From Rhodoferax sp. (GTDB lineage: Bacteria > Pseudomonadota > Gammaproteobacteria > Burkholderiales > Burkholderiaceae_C), in NCBI GenBank assembly GCA_018061265.1, contig JAGOUM010000007.1, positions 19,875 through 83,874 of the forward strand: 64,000 nt of DNA, given 5' to 3'. The position numbers were made by a program, and so were the translations under genes. Of the stretch, positions 15,656 through 23,426 are shown in pieces; the stretch's first letter is position 1; the number at the start of each line of letters is the position of its first letter. The notes under the pieces were generated by a model. It searched no databases. It saw nothing but the letters and a program-made list of their open reading frames with translations, and was not told the DNA's origin.

Positions 15656-16570
15656 TCAGGCGGCACATTGCCGTTCAGCGTGCAGCGCGTTTACCCGGTC
15701 CAGGTAGCGCGCACGGTACAACAGGCGCGGGGCGGCCGGATCATCGGTAAAACCCGAGCGGTCGTGCAGAACGTTGTTGCACAACAGGCCCATGCCCGGT
15801 TGCAGTTGCAGCCGAAACACTGCCGGGCTGTTACTGGCCAGCAGGTGTTCCAGAAAGGCCACGGCCGCACGGGTTACCGCGTCGTCGTGCCATTCGACAC
15901 TTCGGGTTCTGGCGGTGTAGCGCATGTGCAGCGCGCCACTGGCACTGTCCACAGAAAAGACCGGCCCGCTCTGCGCAGCTCGGGCAATCCCGTCGTCGTC
16001 AAGACGCTCAGGGATCGTCATGGCATCGGGTTGCATCAATGCCCGGACCCAATCGGGATTGGCATCACGCATGGCAATATAGGCCATGTCATGGTCCATC
16101 AAAGCACTTTGGCCACCCTGCGCCGCCTGGCGCACGCAGTGCAAAATCATGCCACGGATCTTGCGCTCGGGCGGCTGGTAATAACCGTCGGTATGCCACT
16201 TGATGGGCCGGTTGGTGTACGGAATAAACGCCACCCGATCACCCGGCGGCTGCGATACGGCGATGGGAGAGATACCGTCTTCGTCCGCCAGCCAGTTGCC
16301 ATCCAGCTGATGCAGACCAACCTGATGCCCCAACGCACGGGGAATGTTCTTGTCTTCGTCCAGCACCGGGCTGCGGTAGATCGCCATGTTGTTGGCAGTG
16401 CAACGCGCCAAAAGGGCCTGCTTTTCGGTCGCATCAAGGGCGCGCGGATCCTTGATGTCAACCACCAGCCCACCTGCAGTCGCCGGGCAGTTCGCCAGCT
16501 TATCGGCCCGCCAGAGCTGGTAGGCAGCGCTGGCCCGCAGATCAAAGGGTGAAGCATCCATGGCTGTCAA
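15656..16570 (-). CDS. TauD/TfdA-like Fe(II)/2-oxoglutarate dioxygenase
   Basis: Protein of 304 aa (301 if the ATG at 16561 is used instead of TTG 16570). The iron triad is complete: His126-x-Asp128 in IKWHTDGYYQ and distal His269 in CNNVLHDRSGF; the 2-oxoglutarate Arg lies in PRLLYRARYLDR. This family oxidizes taurine, alkyl sulfates, gamma-butyrobetaine and other substrates. Placement in an operon divergent from dsr, next to a 2Fe-2S reductase, suggests a small-molecule or sulfonate substrate, but no substrate can be read from sequence. Confidence 0.82.
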   Translation of the reverse strand: MTAMDASPFDLRASAAYQLWRADKLANCPATAGGLVVDIKDPRALDATEKQALLARCTANNMAIYRSPVLDEDKNIPRALGHQVGLHQLDGNWLADEDGISPIAVSQPPGDRVAFIPYTNRPIKWHTDGYYQPPERKIRGMILHCVRQAAQGGQSALMDHDMAYIAMRDANPDWVRALMQPDAMTIPERLDDDGIARAAQSGPVFSVDSASGALHMRYTARTRSVEWHDDAVTRAAVAFLEHLLASNSPAVFRLQLQPGMGLLCNNVLHDRSGFTDDPAAPRLLYRARYLDRVNALHAERQCAA

Positions 16571-17197
16571 TCAGTCACCCGACAGGACACCGCGGGGTAT
16601 GCGCGACGGGCGTGGCGCACGCGGCTCGGTGCTCAGCACACCATCCATCGACTTTTGCAAATAGGCAATCGCATCAGGAACCTCGGCGGCCATCACTTGA
16701 TCGAGAACCCAGCGCTGGTCTTTCTTGGGCATCAGCAACTCGATGCGGTAACCCAAATACCGGACAAAGTCAAAATCGGGGCCCTGCGCATCAAATCCAA
16801 AATCTGCGTAATGGTCAGCCAGTTCATTAAAAAGATCGATGAACTGCTCGTAATGGCTGGGCTCACCCGCTGCGGGCTGACCCAGCAAACCGTCCTCGTT
16901 GTCCTGCAATATCTCGGCCACCCGCTTGACCAGCGCCGTCACAAACGCCACACGTTCGTCTGCACTCATACGCTCGTAGGCCATGCGGTCCAGCACCTGG
17001 GTGAGAAACACCAGCACTTCGCGGGTGAAGGCAAAGTACTGCTCGCCTATGGCGATGTCAAACTGCGCCACCCGCATCTGCTTAAGCATGTTTTGCGCCA
17101 CCCGCCAGGCGGTAAATGCCACGGCGCTCGCGGTTTGCTCCGGGGTTTTGTCAGCCCCGGGGCGAAACCACTGGCTCTTGATGCGGATCTTGGCCAC
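16571..17197 (-). CDS. Conserved hypothetical protein of dsr-divergent operon
   Basis: 208-aa soluble, helical protein with no recognised domain. It starts MAKIRIKSQWFRPGADKTPE and has a central acidic/aromatic region (NELADHYADFGFDAQGPDFD). No cysteine is present. The gene abuts the TauD-like gene with no gap and follows the DsrC-like gene by 15 bp, so all three are cotranscribed. The conserved look and tight packing argue for a real gene. Confidence 0.65.
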   Translation of the reverse strand: MAKIRIKSQWFRPGADKTPEQTASAVAFTAWRVAQNMLKQMRVAQFDIAIGEQYFAFTREVLVFLTQVLDRMAYERMSADERVAFVTALVKRVAEILQDNEDGLLGQPAAGEPSHYEQFIDLFNELADHYADFGFDAQGPDFDFVRYLGYRIELLMPKKDQRWVLDQVMAAEVPDAIAYLQKSMDGVLSTEPRAPRPSRIPRGVLSGD

Positions 17198-17212
17198 AGT
17201 CTGCCTACGGGA

Positions 17213-17542
17213 TCAGTAGCCGCCCTTGCCCAGGGGTTGCGGTAATCCGGCCACCTTGGGGCCTTGCTTGGCCGGGCCGATGGGGAACAGGTCATAAAGG
17301 TACTTGCTGTCCACACCCGGATGAATCTCGGCAAAACCCTTGAGCATGTTGCGAAAATTGGGCGTGTGGCCGTGCTCACGGTACTCATCGCGCAGGTAAT
17401 TGATCACCTCCCAATGGGCGTCGGTCAGTTCGATGCTCTCTGCCGCAGCTATCACCCGTGGTGCCTCGTCGTCAAACACCGGCTCCACCAGATATCCCTG
17501 ATCGTCGGCTTCGTGCTCCACACCACCAATGTTGTAGCTCAT
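17213..17542 (-). CDS. DsrC/TusE-family protein lacking both redox cysteines (RspA-like)
   Basis: 109-aa DsrC fold protein. The start at 17542 follows GGAGA and gives normal family length; the longer frame to 17644 adds a leader unlike DsrC. The conserved core reads DAHWEVINYLRDEY and KYLYDLFPIGPAKQGPKVAGLPQPLG. Both functional cysteines are gone: position B (ACKIAG in DsrC) is GPKVAG, and the C-terminus ends LGKGGY rather than TGCI. It cannot carry persulfide or trisulfide chemistry. Cys-less relatives have been called RspA and proposed to be regulatory. It lies beside the cas6-like gene and divergent from dsrABC. Confidence 0.88.
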   Translation of the reverse strand: MSYNIGGVEHEADDQGYLVEPVFDDEAPRVIAAAESIELTDAHWEVINYLRDEYREHGHTPNFRNMLKGFAEIHPGVDSKYLYDLFPIGPAKQGPKVAGLPQPLGKGGY

Positions 17543-17573
17543 ACGTTCTTTCTCCAGTTTCAATTGATAAAAG

Positions 17574-18188
17574 TTACACCGCCGCGGCTGATTTGTGGGG
17601 CACAAACACCCCACAACCCAGCAGACGATGTGGTCCAAGGCCAAACTGCTGCAAACGCAGCGACTGGTCTGGCGTCAAGGCGTGCAGCATCAGACTGAAG
17701 GTTTCGAGCACCTGACCCGCCACCACCATCTGGCTGCGCTTGCCGCAAACCCGCTCGCCGCGGATGGACAGTCGGGCCAATTCCTGGTCCATGGTTTCCA
17801 TGAACGCCAATTCACCGTTTCCCGCCGAAGCCACTTTGTAGGCATACAAAGTGGCATGGGGTCGCAGCTCACGAAAGTGCGGTCGATCCAGACGCAGCTT
17901 GCATCCTGCCACCTGCACATCTCGCCCGGCAATCGCCAGCAAATCAGGCGTACGGCTACTCAGCACACGCAGAACCAGCTGCAGGCGCTTGGGCAACACG
18001 GCCATCCCGCCCTCGCCATCAACCAGTTTCAGTGGCATCACCGCCGCAACCCGGTCATCTCGCAGCCAGGGAAACAATGTGCACAGCGACTGTTGCAATG
18101 GCTGTGCATATTCTCTGGGAAGAGATTGCCCCTCAACTGAAAACAGGGCGTCGATCGCTTGATCCACACCCAAGGGGATGGTGTTCAT
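17574..18188 (-). CDS. Cas6/Cmx6-like protein outside a CRISPR locus
   Basis: 204-aa protein resembling the Cas6 Cmx6 subtype (type I-MYXAN) of CRISPR RNA endonucleases. Visible Cas6 features: ferredoxin-like strand-helix units (KRLQLVLRVLSSR, KLRLDRPHFRELRPHATLYAYKV), a C-terminal SLRLQQFGLGPHRLLGCGVF glycine-rich loop, then VPHKSAAA. No CRISPR array or other cas gene is found in this window. It overlaps the upstream small gene by 4 bp and precedes the Cys-less dsrC paralogue, so it is part of a sulfur-linked operon. Whether it cuts RNA is unknown; it could bind or process a non-CRISPR transcript. Confidence 0.75.
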   Translation of the reverse strand: MNTIPLGVDQAIDALFSVEGQSLPREYAQPLQQSLCTLFPWLRDDRVAAVMPLKLVDGEGGMAVLPKRLQLVLRVLSSRTPDLLAIAGRDVQVAGCKLRLDRPHFRELRPHATLYAYKVASAGNGELAFMETMDQELARLSIRGERVCGKRSQMVVAGQVLETFSLMLHALTPDQSLRLQQFGLGPHRLLGCGVFVPHKSAAAV

Positions 18189-18439
18189 TCTTTCGCGTCT
18201 CCACCGCTTGTCGCGCAGACAGCATCAACCGGAGGCTGCGAATTGGCCCAGCGCAGAAGCGCCTCACCCCATTGACGGGCCAGCAGGGGGTCCACCTCAA
18301 AAACCGTGAAACGACTACGCTCCCGGATGCGTGTGCGCAGCAGACTCATGCCGCCGGCGTCGTAGTCAAGCTGCTGCAGCTCAATGACCTGACCACCCAG
18401 GGGGCTGGTGAATTTCTCCAGGGGAATAACGCTGAACAT
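18185..18439 (-). CDS. Small hypothetical protein, first gene of dsr-divergent operon
   Basis: About 84 aa from ATG 18439 (MFSVIPLEKFTSPLGGQVIE...). The frame stays open to 18577, but that longer start would reach within 4 bp of the shared promoter motif at 18581, leaving almost no leader, so the internal ATG is preferred. The gene overlaps the Cas6-like gene by 4 bp. No domain is recognised; it ends ATSGGDAKE. The start is uncertain. Confidence 0.5.
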   Translation of the reverse strand: MFSVIPLEKFTSPLGGQVIELQQLDYDAGGMSLLRTRIRERSRFTVFEVDPLLARQWGEALLRWANSQPPVDAVCATSGGDAKE

Positions 18440-18580
18440 AAGGCCTGATTTCGCTTTGGGGTCAACAGCATACTTGCGATCGGGTCGCAAAAAAACGCAA
18501 AAAAATGAATCTTTGCTTCGAACCGTATTTGGCGCAATCCTGCGCGCCACGTCTATAACCGACTCGGGTGGGCGCATATA

Positions 18581-18596
18581 TACCGAATGGGTAGCC
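18581..18596 (+). promoter_or_regulatory. Candidate NarL-family site shared with soeA promoter
   Basis: TACCGAATGGGTAGCC. Bases 18582-18596 match the complement of 34299-34285 upstream of soeA at 14 of 15 positions. The TACC...GGTA dyad is compatible with a pair of NarL-type heptamer half-sites. It lies about 146 bp upstream of dsrA and about 142 bp upstream of the divergent gene. Confidence 0.45.
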
Positions 18597-18626
18597 TTGC
18601 CTACTCAACGAGGGTGATAGTTAGGC

Positions 18627-18666
18627 AGCATCAGCGGCCCGTAACATTCAGGTCGCTTCTGATGCT
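18627..18666 (+). promoter_or_regulatory. Inverted repeat in dsr leader
   Basis: AGCATCAG (18627-18634) and CTGATGCT (18659-18666) are perfect 8-bp arms separated by 24 bp, 76 bp before dsrA. They could be an operator or, if transcribed, an RNA hairpin. No T run follows, so it is not a simple terminator. Confidence 0.4.
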
Positions 18667-18741
18667 TTAGCGGCATTTCTTGTTGCTACAGCAAAACCCG
18701 TTTTTATCAACGCCCAATTAGCCCCTGACTGGAGATTCGCC

Positions 18742-20022
18742 ATGAGCAAACAACCCCATGACACCCCAATGCTCGATCAGCTCGAAAGCGGTCCATGGCC
18801 GAGTTTCGTGACTGGCCTCAAGCGCCTAGCCAAAGACAACGACTACATGACTGACCTGATGGGTCAGCTGGAACACTCGTACAAAACCCGCAAGGGCTAT
18901 TGGAAGGGTGGCACCGTGGGCGTGTTTGGCTACGGCGGCGGTGTGATTCCGCGTTTTTCCGAAGTTGCAGAAATGTTCCCTGCTTCCAAAGAGTTCCACA
19001 CCCTGCGTATTCAGCCGCCGGCCGGCATGCACTACGACACCAACGTGCTGCGCAAGATGTGTGACATCTGGGAGAAACATGGCTCGGGCCTGATCGCTTT
19101 CCACGGCCAGTCGGGCGACATCATGTTCCAGGGTGCCAGCACTGCCAACGTGCAAGGTGCCTTTGATGAATTGAACGAACTCGGCTTTGACCTCGGTGGT
19201 GCCGGCCCGGCTGTGCGGACCTCGATGTCTTGCGTGGGCGCAGCACGCTGCGAACAGTCCTGCTATGACGAAGCGCGTGCACATCGCGAAGTGGTCAACA
19301 CCTTCCTGGACGACATGCATCGCCCGGCACTGCCGTACAAGTTCAAGTTCAAGTTCTCGGGCTGCCCGAACGACTGCATGAACTCGATCCAACGTGCCGA
19401 CATGGCCGTCATCGGCACCTGGCGCGACAATATCCGCACCGACGAAGGAATGGCCAAAAAGTGGTTCGCCAAACACGGCATGAACGAGCTGGTGAACGAC
19501 GTGGTCAGCCGCTGCCCGACCAAGGCCATCATGCTCAAGGAAATCAAGGACGTTGGTACCGGCGCCAAGATCTCCAGCGTCGCCGTGAACGATACCCAGG
19601 CACTGGAAATTGACAACGGCAACTGTGTGCGTTGCATGCACTGCATCAACGTCATGACTGGTGCCTTGCAAATCGGCACTGACAAGGGTGTGACCGTATT
19701 GATGGGTGGCAAGCGTACCCTGAAGATCGGCGACCTGATGGGCACCGTGGTGATTCCGTTCATGAAGATGGAAACAGACGAGGATTACGAAGCCCTGGTG
19801 GAGCATGCCCAGAAGTCCATCGACTTTTTCGCCGAAAACGCACTGGAACACGAGCGCACCGGCGAGATGATCGAGCGCATTGGCCTGATCAACTTCCTGG
19901 AAGGCATTGGTGTCGAAATTGATCCGAACATGGTTTCCACGCCACGTACCAACCCTTACGTCCGCACCGACGGTTGGGACGACGAAGTCGCCAAGATCAA
20001 CGCACGCAAAGCAGCGGCATAA
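18742..20022 (+). CDS. dsrA: Dissimilatory sulfite reductase alpha subunit (reverse type)
   Basis: 426-aa cytoplasmic subunit of the siroheme-[4Fe-4S] enzyme DsrAB, run in the oxidative direction to convert DsrC-bound sulfane sulfur to sulfite. Cofactor cysteines are visible in SCVGAARCEQSCYDEAR and FKFSGCPNDCMNS. The inserted ferredoxin domain has NGNCVRCMHCINVM. The reading of DsrAB as oxidative is inferred from the linked dsrEFH, dsrL and CBB genes and the absence of dsrD. Ribosome site CTGGAGA precedes ATG 18742. First gene of a collinear operon through 32288. Confidence 0.97.
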   Translation: MSKQPHDTPMLDQLESGPWPSFVTGLKRLAKDNDYMTDLMGQLEHSYKTRKGYWKGGTVGVFGYGGGVIPRFSEVAEMFPASKEFHTLRIQPPAGMHYDTNVLRKMCDIWEKHGSGLIAFHGQSGDIMFQGASTANVQGAFDELNELGFDLGGAGPAVRTSMSCVGAARCEQSCYDEARAHREVVNTFLDDMHRPALPYKFKFKFSGCPNDCMNSIQRADMAVIGTWRDNIRTDEGMAKKWFAKHGMNELVNDVVSRCPTKAIMLKEIKDVGTGAKISSVAVNDTQALEIDNGNCVRCMHCINVMTGALQIGTDKGVTVLMGGKRTLKIGDLMGTVVIPFMKMETDEDYEALVEHAQKSIDFFAENALEHERTGEMIERIGLINFLEGIGVEIDPNMVSTPRTNPYVRTDGWDDEVAKINARKAAA

Positions 20023-20052
20023 AACCCAAGAACTTGTTAAAGGAAGACAAAA

Positions 20053-21123
20053 ATGGCAACCTTGCGTACACCCATTGAAAGTGGCGTGCCAGATAACAAA
20101 CAGTATCTGCACCCGCTGATGGTCAAAAACTACGGCAACTGGAAGTACCACGATCGGCCACGTCCGGGCGTGCTGCACCACGTGGCGCATTCGGGCGATG
20201 AGATCTGGACCGTGCGTGCGGGCACGCAACGTCAGATGGATTTGTTCACCATTCGCAAGCTGTGCGACATCGCCGACAACTTTGCCGACGGTCATGTGCG
20301 ATTCACGATTCGCAGCAATATTGAATACATGGTGTCAGATCAGACCAAAGTTGCCCCCCTGATTGACGCCCTGACCAACAATGGTTTCCCGGTGGGTGGC
20401 ACTGGCAACTCGGTGTCAGCGATTGCCCACACCCAGGGCTGGCTGCATTGCGACATTCCAGGCACCGACGCCTCTGGCGCAGTCAAGGCGCTGATGGATG
20501 AGCTGGTGGTCGAGTTTGTCAAGGAAGAGATGCCCAACCGCGTCCACCTGTCCACCTCTTGCTGCGAAATCAATTGCGGTGGTCAGGCAGACATCGCCAT
20601 CGTGGTGCAGCATACCAAACCACCCAAGATCAACCACGATCTGGTTGCCAACATGTGTGAACGCCCCACTGTGGTGGCGCGCTGCCCGGTGGCTGCCATT
20701 CGCCCGGCCATGGTCAACGGCAAGCCCTCGCTCGAAATTGATGAGTCCAAATGTATGTGCTGCGGCGCATGCTACCCACCCTGCCCCCCGATGCAAATCA
20801 ATGACCCCGATCACAGCAAGCTGGCGATCTGGGTGGGCGGCAAGAACTCGAACGCCCGTGGCAAACCGACCTTCATGAAGATGGTGGCATCGGGTCTGCC
20901 CAACAATCCACCGCGCTGGCCTGAAGTGTCGGCCATGGTGAAGAAGATTCTCTACACCTACAAGGAAGATGCTCGCTCTTGGGAGCGCGTGTCGGACTGG
21001 ATCGAGCGTATTGGCTGGCCACAGTTCTTCGAGAAGTGCGACTTGCCCTTCACCAAGTACCTGATTGACGATTGGCGTGGTTCGCGTTCGAGCTTGAATG
21101 CCTCGACCCACATCCGCTTCTGA
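20053..21123 (+). CDS. dsrB: Dissimilatory sulfite reductase beta subunit
   Basis: 356-aa partner of DsrA; it carries the catalytically active siroheme in known structures. Siroheme/cluster motif HLSTSCCEINCGGQADIA and the ferredoxin insert CMCCGACYPPCPPMQIND are clear. Starts 30 bp after dsrA with AAGGAAG upstream. The C-terminus (DDWRGSRSSLNASTHIRF) is intact. Length and motifs are normal for the family. Confidence 0.97.
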   Translation: MATLRTPIESGVPDNKQYLHPLMVKNYGNWKYHDRPRPGVLHHVAHSGDEIWTVRAGTQRQMDLFTIRKLCDIADNFADGHVRFTIRSNIEYMVSDQTKVAPLIDALTNNGFPVGGTGNSVSAIAHTQGWLHCDIPGTDASGAVKALMDELVVEFVKEEMPNRVHLSTSCCEINCGGQADIAIVVQHTKPPKINHDLVANMCERPTVVARCPVAAIRPAMVNGKPSLEIDESKCMCCGACYPPCPPMQINDPDHSKLAIWVGGKNSNARGKPTFMKMVASGLPNNPPRWPEVSAMVKKILYTYKEDARSWERVSDWIERIGWPQFFEKCDLPFTKYLIDDWRGSRSSLNASTHIRF

Positions 21124-21146
21124 CCTAAAACGGAAATCGCTTCACC

Positions 21147-21506
21147 ATGAAATTTGGCTTACTTGTCAGTGAAGGCCCTTACACGCATCAGGCATCTGAT
21201 AGCGCCTACCAGTTTGTGGCGGCCGCTATCGCCAAAGGGCACGAAATCCAGCGTATCTTCTTCTACCACGATGGTGTCAATAACGCGACCAAGCTGACCG
21301 ATCCACCTCAGGACGACCGACACATTGTGAACCGTTGGTCAGCCCTGGCTGCGGATCACAAGGTGGATCTGGTGGTTTGTGTGGCAGCAGCTTTGCGTCG
21401 CGGCATCCGTGACGAAAATCTGGCGCCTGGTTTTCGAATCTCCGGGCTCGGGCAACTTGTCGACAGTGGCATCAAGGCCGATCGACTGGTCACCTTTGGT
21501 GATTAA
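21147..21506 (+). CDS. dsrE: DsrE sulfur-transfer subunit
   Basis: 119-aa subunit of the DsrE2F2H2 heterohexamer, which passes sulfane sulfur from TusA to DsrC. The active cysteine is Cys78 in VDLVVCVAAALRRG, the position used in Allochromatium DsrE. The presence of dsrEFH marks the oxidative type of Dsr pathway. Lies 23 bp after dsrB. Confidence 0.95.
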   Translation: MKFGLLVSEGPYTHQASDSAYQFVAAAIAKGHEIQRIFFYHDGVNNATKLTDPPQDDRHIVNRWSALAADHKVDLVVCVAAALRRGIRDENLAPGFRISGLGQLVDSGIKADRLVTFGD

Positions 21507-21524
21507 CGCTTAAAGAGACAGCAA

Positions 21525-21920
21525 ATGAGTGAACAGCAAGCAACCCCCGCAAGCGGTCCCAAAGTGAAGAAGTTCATGTTTGTCAACCGCAAGGCACCCT
21601 ACGGAACCATTTACGCGCTCGAGAGCCTGGAAGTGGTGCTGATTACCGCAACCTTTGACCAAGATGTGAGCCTGGTGTTTATTGACGACGGCGTTTATGA
21701 ATTGCTTAAGGGTCAGGAAACCAAGGGCATCGGCATCAAGAACCACTCCAAGACCTACCGTGCGCTGGATGGCTATGACGTTGAAAAACTGTATGTTGAC
21801 CGAGCATCACTTGAGCAGCGTGGTCTGACCGAGAAAGATCTTCTGGTTCCGGTGGAAGTGCTGGACACTGAGGAAATGGGGCAACTCATGGCCGAGCAGG
21901 ACGTGATCCTGAGCTTTTGA
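21525..21920 (+). CDS. dsrF: DsrF sulfur-transfer subunit
   Basis: 131-aa homologue of DsrE/TusC and structural subunit of the DsrEFH complex. The core KKFMFVNRKAPYGTIYALES and the helix-strand pattern LEVVLITATFDQDVSLVFIDDGVYEL are typical. It has no cysteine at the DsrE active position, as expected for DsrF. The first 15 residues are a short polar extension. Confidence 0.94.
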   Translation: MSEQQATPASGPKVKKFMFVNRKAPYGTIYALESLEVVLITATFDQDVSLVFIDDGVYELLKGQETKGIGIKNHSKTYRALDGYDVEKLYVDRASLEQRGLTEKDLLVPVEVLDTEEMGQLMAEQDVILSF

Positions 21921-21949
21921 CCCGCACCCCAAGGAATAGGACCCACCCC

Positions 21950-22249
21950 ATGTTGCATATTGTTAACAAATCACCGTTTCAGTCCACCAGCTTGCAGACT
22001 TGCCTGCGCATGGCCAAGCCAGGCAGCGCCGTTCTGCTGATTGAAGACGGCATATTTGCAGCCACTACAGGCACCAGCGTGGAAGCCATGGTGCGCCAGG
22101 CTGCTGGTGCCATCAAGTTTTACGCCCTGCAGCCAGATGTCGACGCCCGCGGCGCTACCGGTAAGGTGATGGACGGCATTACCCTGGTCGATTACAGTGG
22201 CTTTGTTGATCTGACGCTGGAATACAGCACTTCGCATTCCTGGCTCTGA
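21950..22249 (+). CDS. dsrH: DsrH sulfur-transfer subunit
   Basis: 99-aa TusB-like third subunit of DsrEFH. Starts MLHIVNKSPFQSTSLQTCLR, with Cys20 at the conserved position, and has AVLLIEDGIFAATTGT. The frame is open further up to 21917, but ATG 21950 gives the family start; it lies 29 bp after dsrF. Confidence 0.93.
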   Translation: MLHIVNKSPFQSTSLQTCLRMAKPGSAVLLIEDGIFAATTGTSVEAMVRQAAGAIKFYALQPDVDARGATGKVMDGITLVDYSGFVDLTLEYSTSHSWL

Positions 22250-22287
22250 TCAGCGCCTTCTATTTTTTAACTTTCTGGAGAATACAC

Positions 22288-22620
22288 ATGAGCTTTGAAA
22301 TCAACGGCAAAACCTACGAAACCGACGAAGAGGGCTATTTGCTCAACTTGGCCGAGTGGACAACCGATGCCGCCGGTCACCTGGCCGAAGAAGAAAAAGT
22401 TGTTCTGACCGACAACCATTGGGAAGTGATCAACTTTCTGCGTGAATACTACAACGAGTACCAGATCGCTCCGGCCGTTCGCGTGCTGACCAAAGCGATT
22501 GGCAAGCAGTTTGGTGAAGAAAAAGGCAACAGCAAATACCTGTATGACCTTTTCCCATACGGCCCGGCCAAACAGGCTTGCAAGATTGCTGGTTTGCCCA
22601 AACCCACTGGTTGTATCTAA
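22288..22620 (+). CDS. dsrC: DsrC sulfur carrier, canonical two-cysteine form
   Basis: 110-aa physiological partner of DsrAB. Both redox cysteines are present: Cys98 in PAKQACKIAGLPKP and penultimate Cys109 in TGCI. It receives sulfur from DsrEFH and presents it to DsrAB; the resulting trisulfide or disulfide is handled by DsrK. It is one of three DsrC-type domains in the window; the other two (17213-17542 and the C-terminus of DsrN) lack both cysteines. Good ribosome site (CTGGAGA). Confidence 0.97.
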   Translation: MSFEINGKTYETDEEGYLLNLAEWTTDAAGHLAEEEKVVLTDNHWEVINFLREYYNEYQIAPAVRVLTKAIGKQFGEEKGNSKYLYDLFPYGPAKQACKIAGLPKPTGCI

Positions 22621-22677
22621 GCGCTGCAGCGCCGCTATGACTTCCCAATCAAACGCTGATTAACCGCTGGTCTGACC

Positions 22678-23412
22678 ATGTCGATGTTGTCGATTTTCTA
22701 TGCTGTGCTTTTTAATGTGGCGGCGATTGTCCTGTTTGCCGGATTGGCTAACCGGATTCGCCGTTATGCCGCCAGCCCGGCACCCTTGAAAATCGCCACC
22801 ACACCCGCACCGATCACCCAGAGCGGGGTTTACTGGCGCCTGGTTCGGGAAGTTGTCTATTTCGAGAGCCTGTTTAAGTCCAGCAAATGGACCTGGATTT
22901 TTGGTTGGACATTCCACTTCACGCTGTTCCTGGTCACGCTGCGGCATTTGCGCTATTTTCAGGAGCCAGTCTGGCTTCCCATAGCGATGATTCAGCCGTT
23001 TGGCACCTACGGGGGTTTCGTCATGGTGGCCGCGCTGGGTGGATTGTGGGGCAGGCGGTGGCTGGTTGACCGGGTTCGGTATATCTCTACGCCATCTGAC
23101 CATCTGCATCTGGCACTTTTGATGTTAATTGGCATCTCCGGCTTGACGATGCGATTCGTCTCGCACACTGACATTGTTGCAGTCAAGGCCTTTATGCTTG
23201 GCCTGATGCGTTTTGACTGGCAGCCACTACCTGCTGATCCGATTTTGTTGGTTCACCTCGGTCTGGTGGCCATTTTGATGATTATTTTCCCGCTGAGCAA
23301 ACTGTTGCACGCGCCTGGCCTGTTTTTCAGTCCGACGCGGAACCAGACAGACAACGCCCGGGAGGTCCGCCATGTGTCGGCCTGGGCTGCAGCGCTCGAC
23401 AAACGTCCCTGA
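22678..23412 (+). CDS. dsrM: DsrM membrane cytochrome b subunit
   Basis: 244-aa membrane subunit of DsrMKJOP with about five transmembrane helices, related to NarI-type diheme cytochrome b. Histidines lie in hydrophobic segments (GWTFHFTLFLVTLRHLRYF, HLHLALLMLIGISGLTMRF, LLVHLGLVAILMIIFPLSKLLHAP). It exchanges electrons between DsrK and the quinone pool. Starts 57 bp after dsrC. Confidence 0.92.
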   Translation: MSMLSIFYAVLFNVAAIVLFAGLANRIRRYAASPAPLKIATTPAPITQSGVYWRLVREVVYFESLFKSSKWTWIFGWTFHFTLFLVTLRHLRYFQEPVWLPIAMIQPFGTYGGFVMVAALGGLWGRRWLVDRVRYISTPSDHLHLALLMLIGISGLTMRFVSHTDIVAVKAFMLGLMRFDWQPLPADPILLVHLGLVAILMIIFPLSKLLHAPGLFFSPTRNQTDNAREVRHVSAWAAALDKRP

Positions 23413-23426
23413 GAACCTGCACGACC

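Larger units (their letters stand above)
18440..18741. promoter_or_regulatory. Divergent promoter region of the dsr operon and the Cas6-containing operon
   Basis: 302-bp non-coding interval between two divergent operons. It holds the motif TACCGAATGGGTAGCC (18581-18596, shared with soeA), an 8-bp inverted repeat (18627-18666), and a ribosome site CTGGAGA before dsrA. AT-rich stretches at 18568-18582 (CGCATATATAC) could be a -10 region. No small ORF or RNA is evident. Confidence 0.6.

Noticed and set aside
17574-18188. Full CRISPR-Cas locus
   Set aside because: Only the Cas6-like gene is present; no direct-repeat array with regular spacers and no cas effector, cas1 or cas2 genes were seen in the window.
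18440-18577. N-terminal extension of the first gene of the dsr-divergent operon to ATG 18577
   Set aside because: It would start 4 bp from the shared promoter motif, leaving no room for a promoter and leader; the internal ATG 18439 is more plausible, though not certain.
18826-20295. 489-aa minus-strand frame opposite dsrA
   Set aside because: Shadow of the GC-biased dsrA/dsrB coding strand; His/Val-rich translation without domain features.
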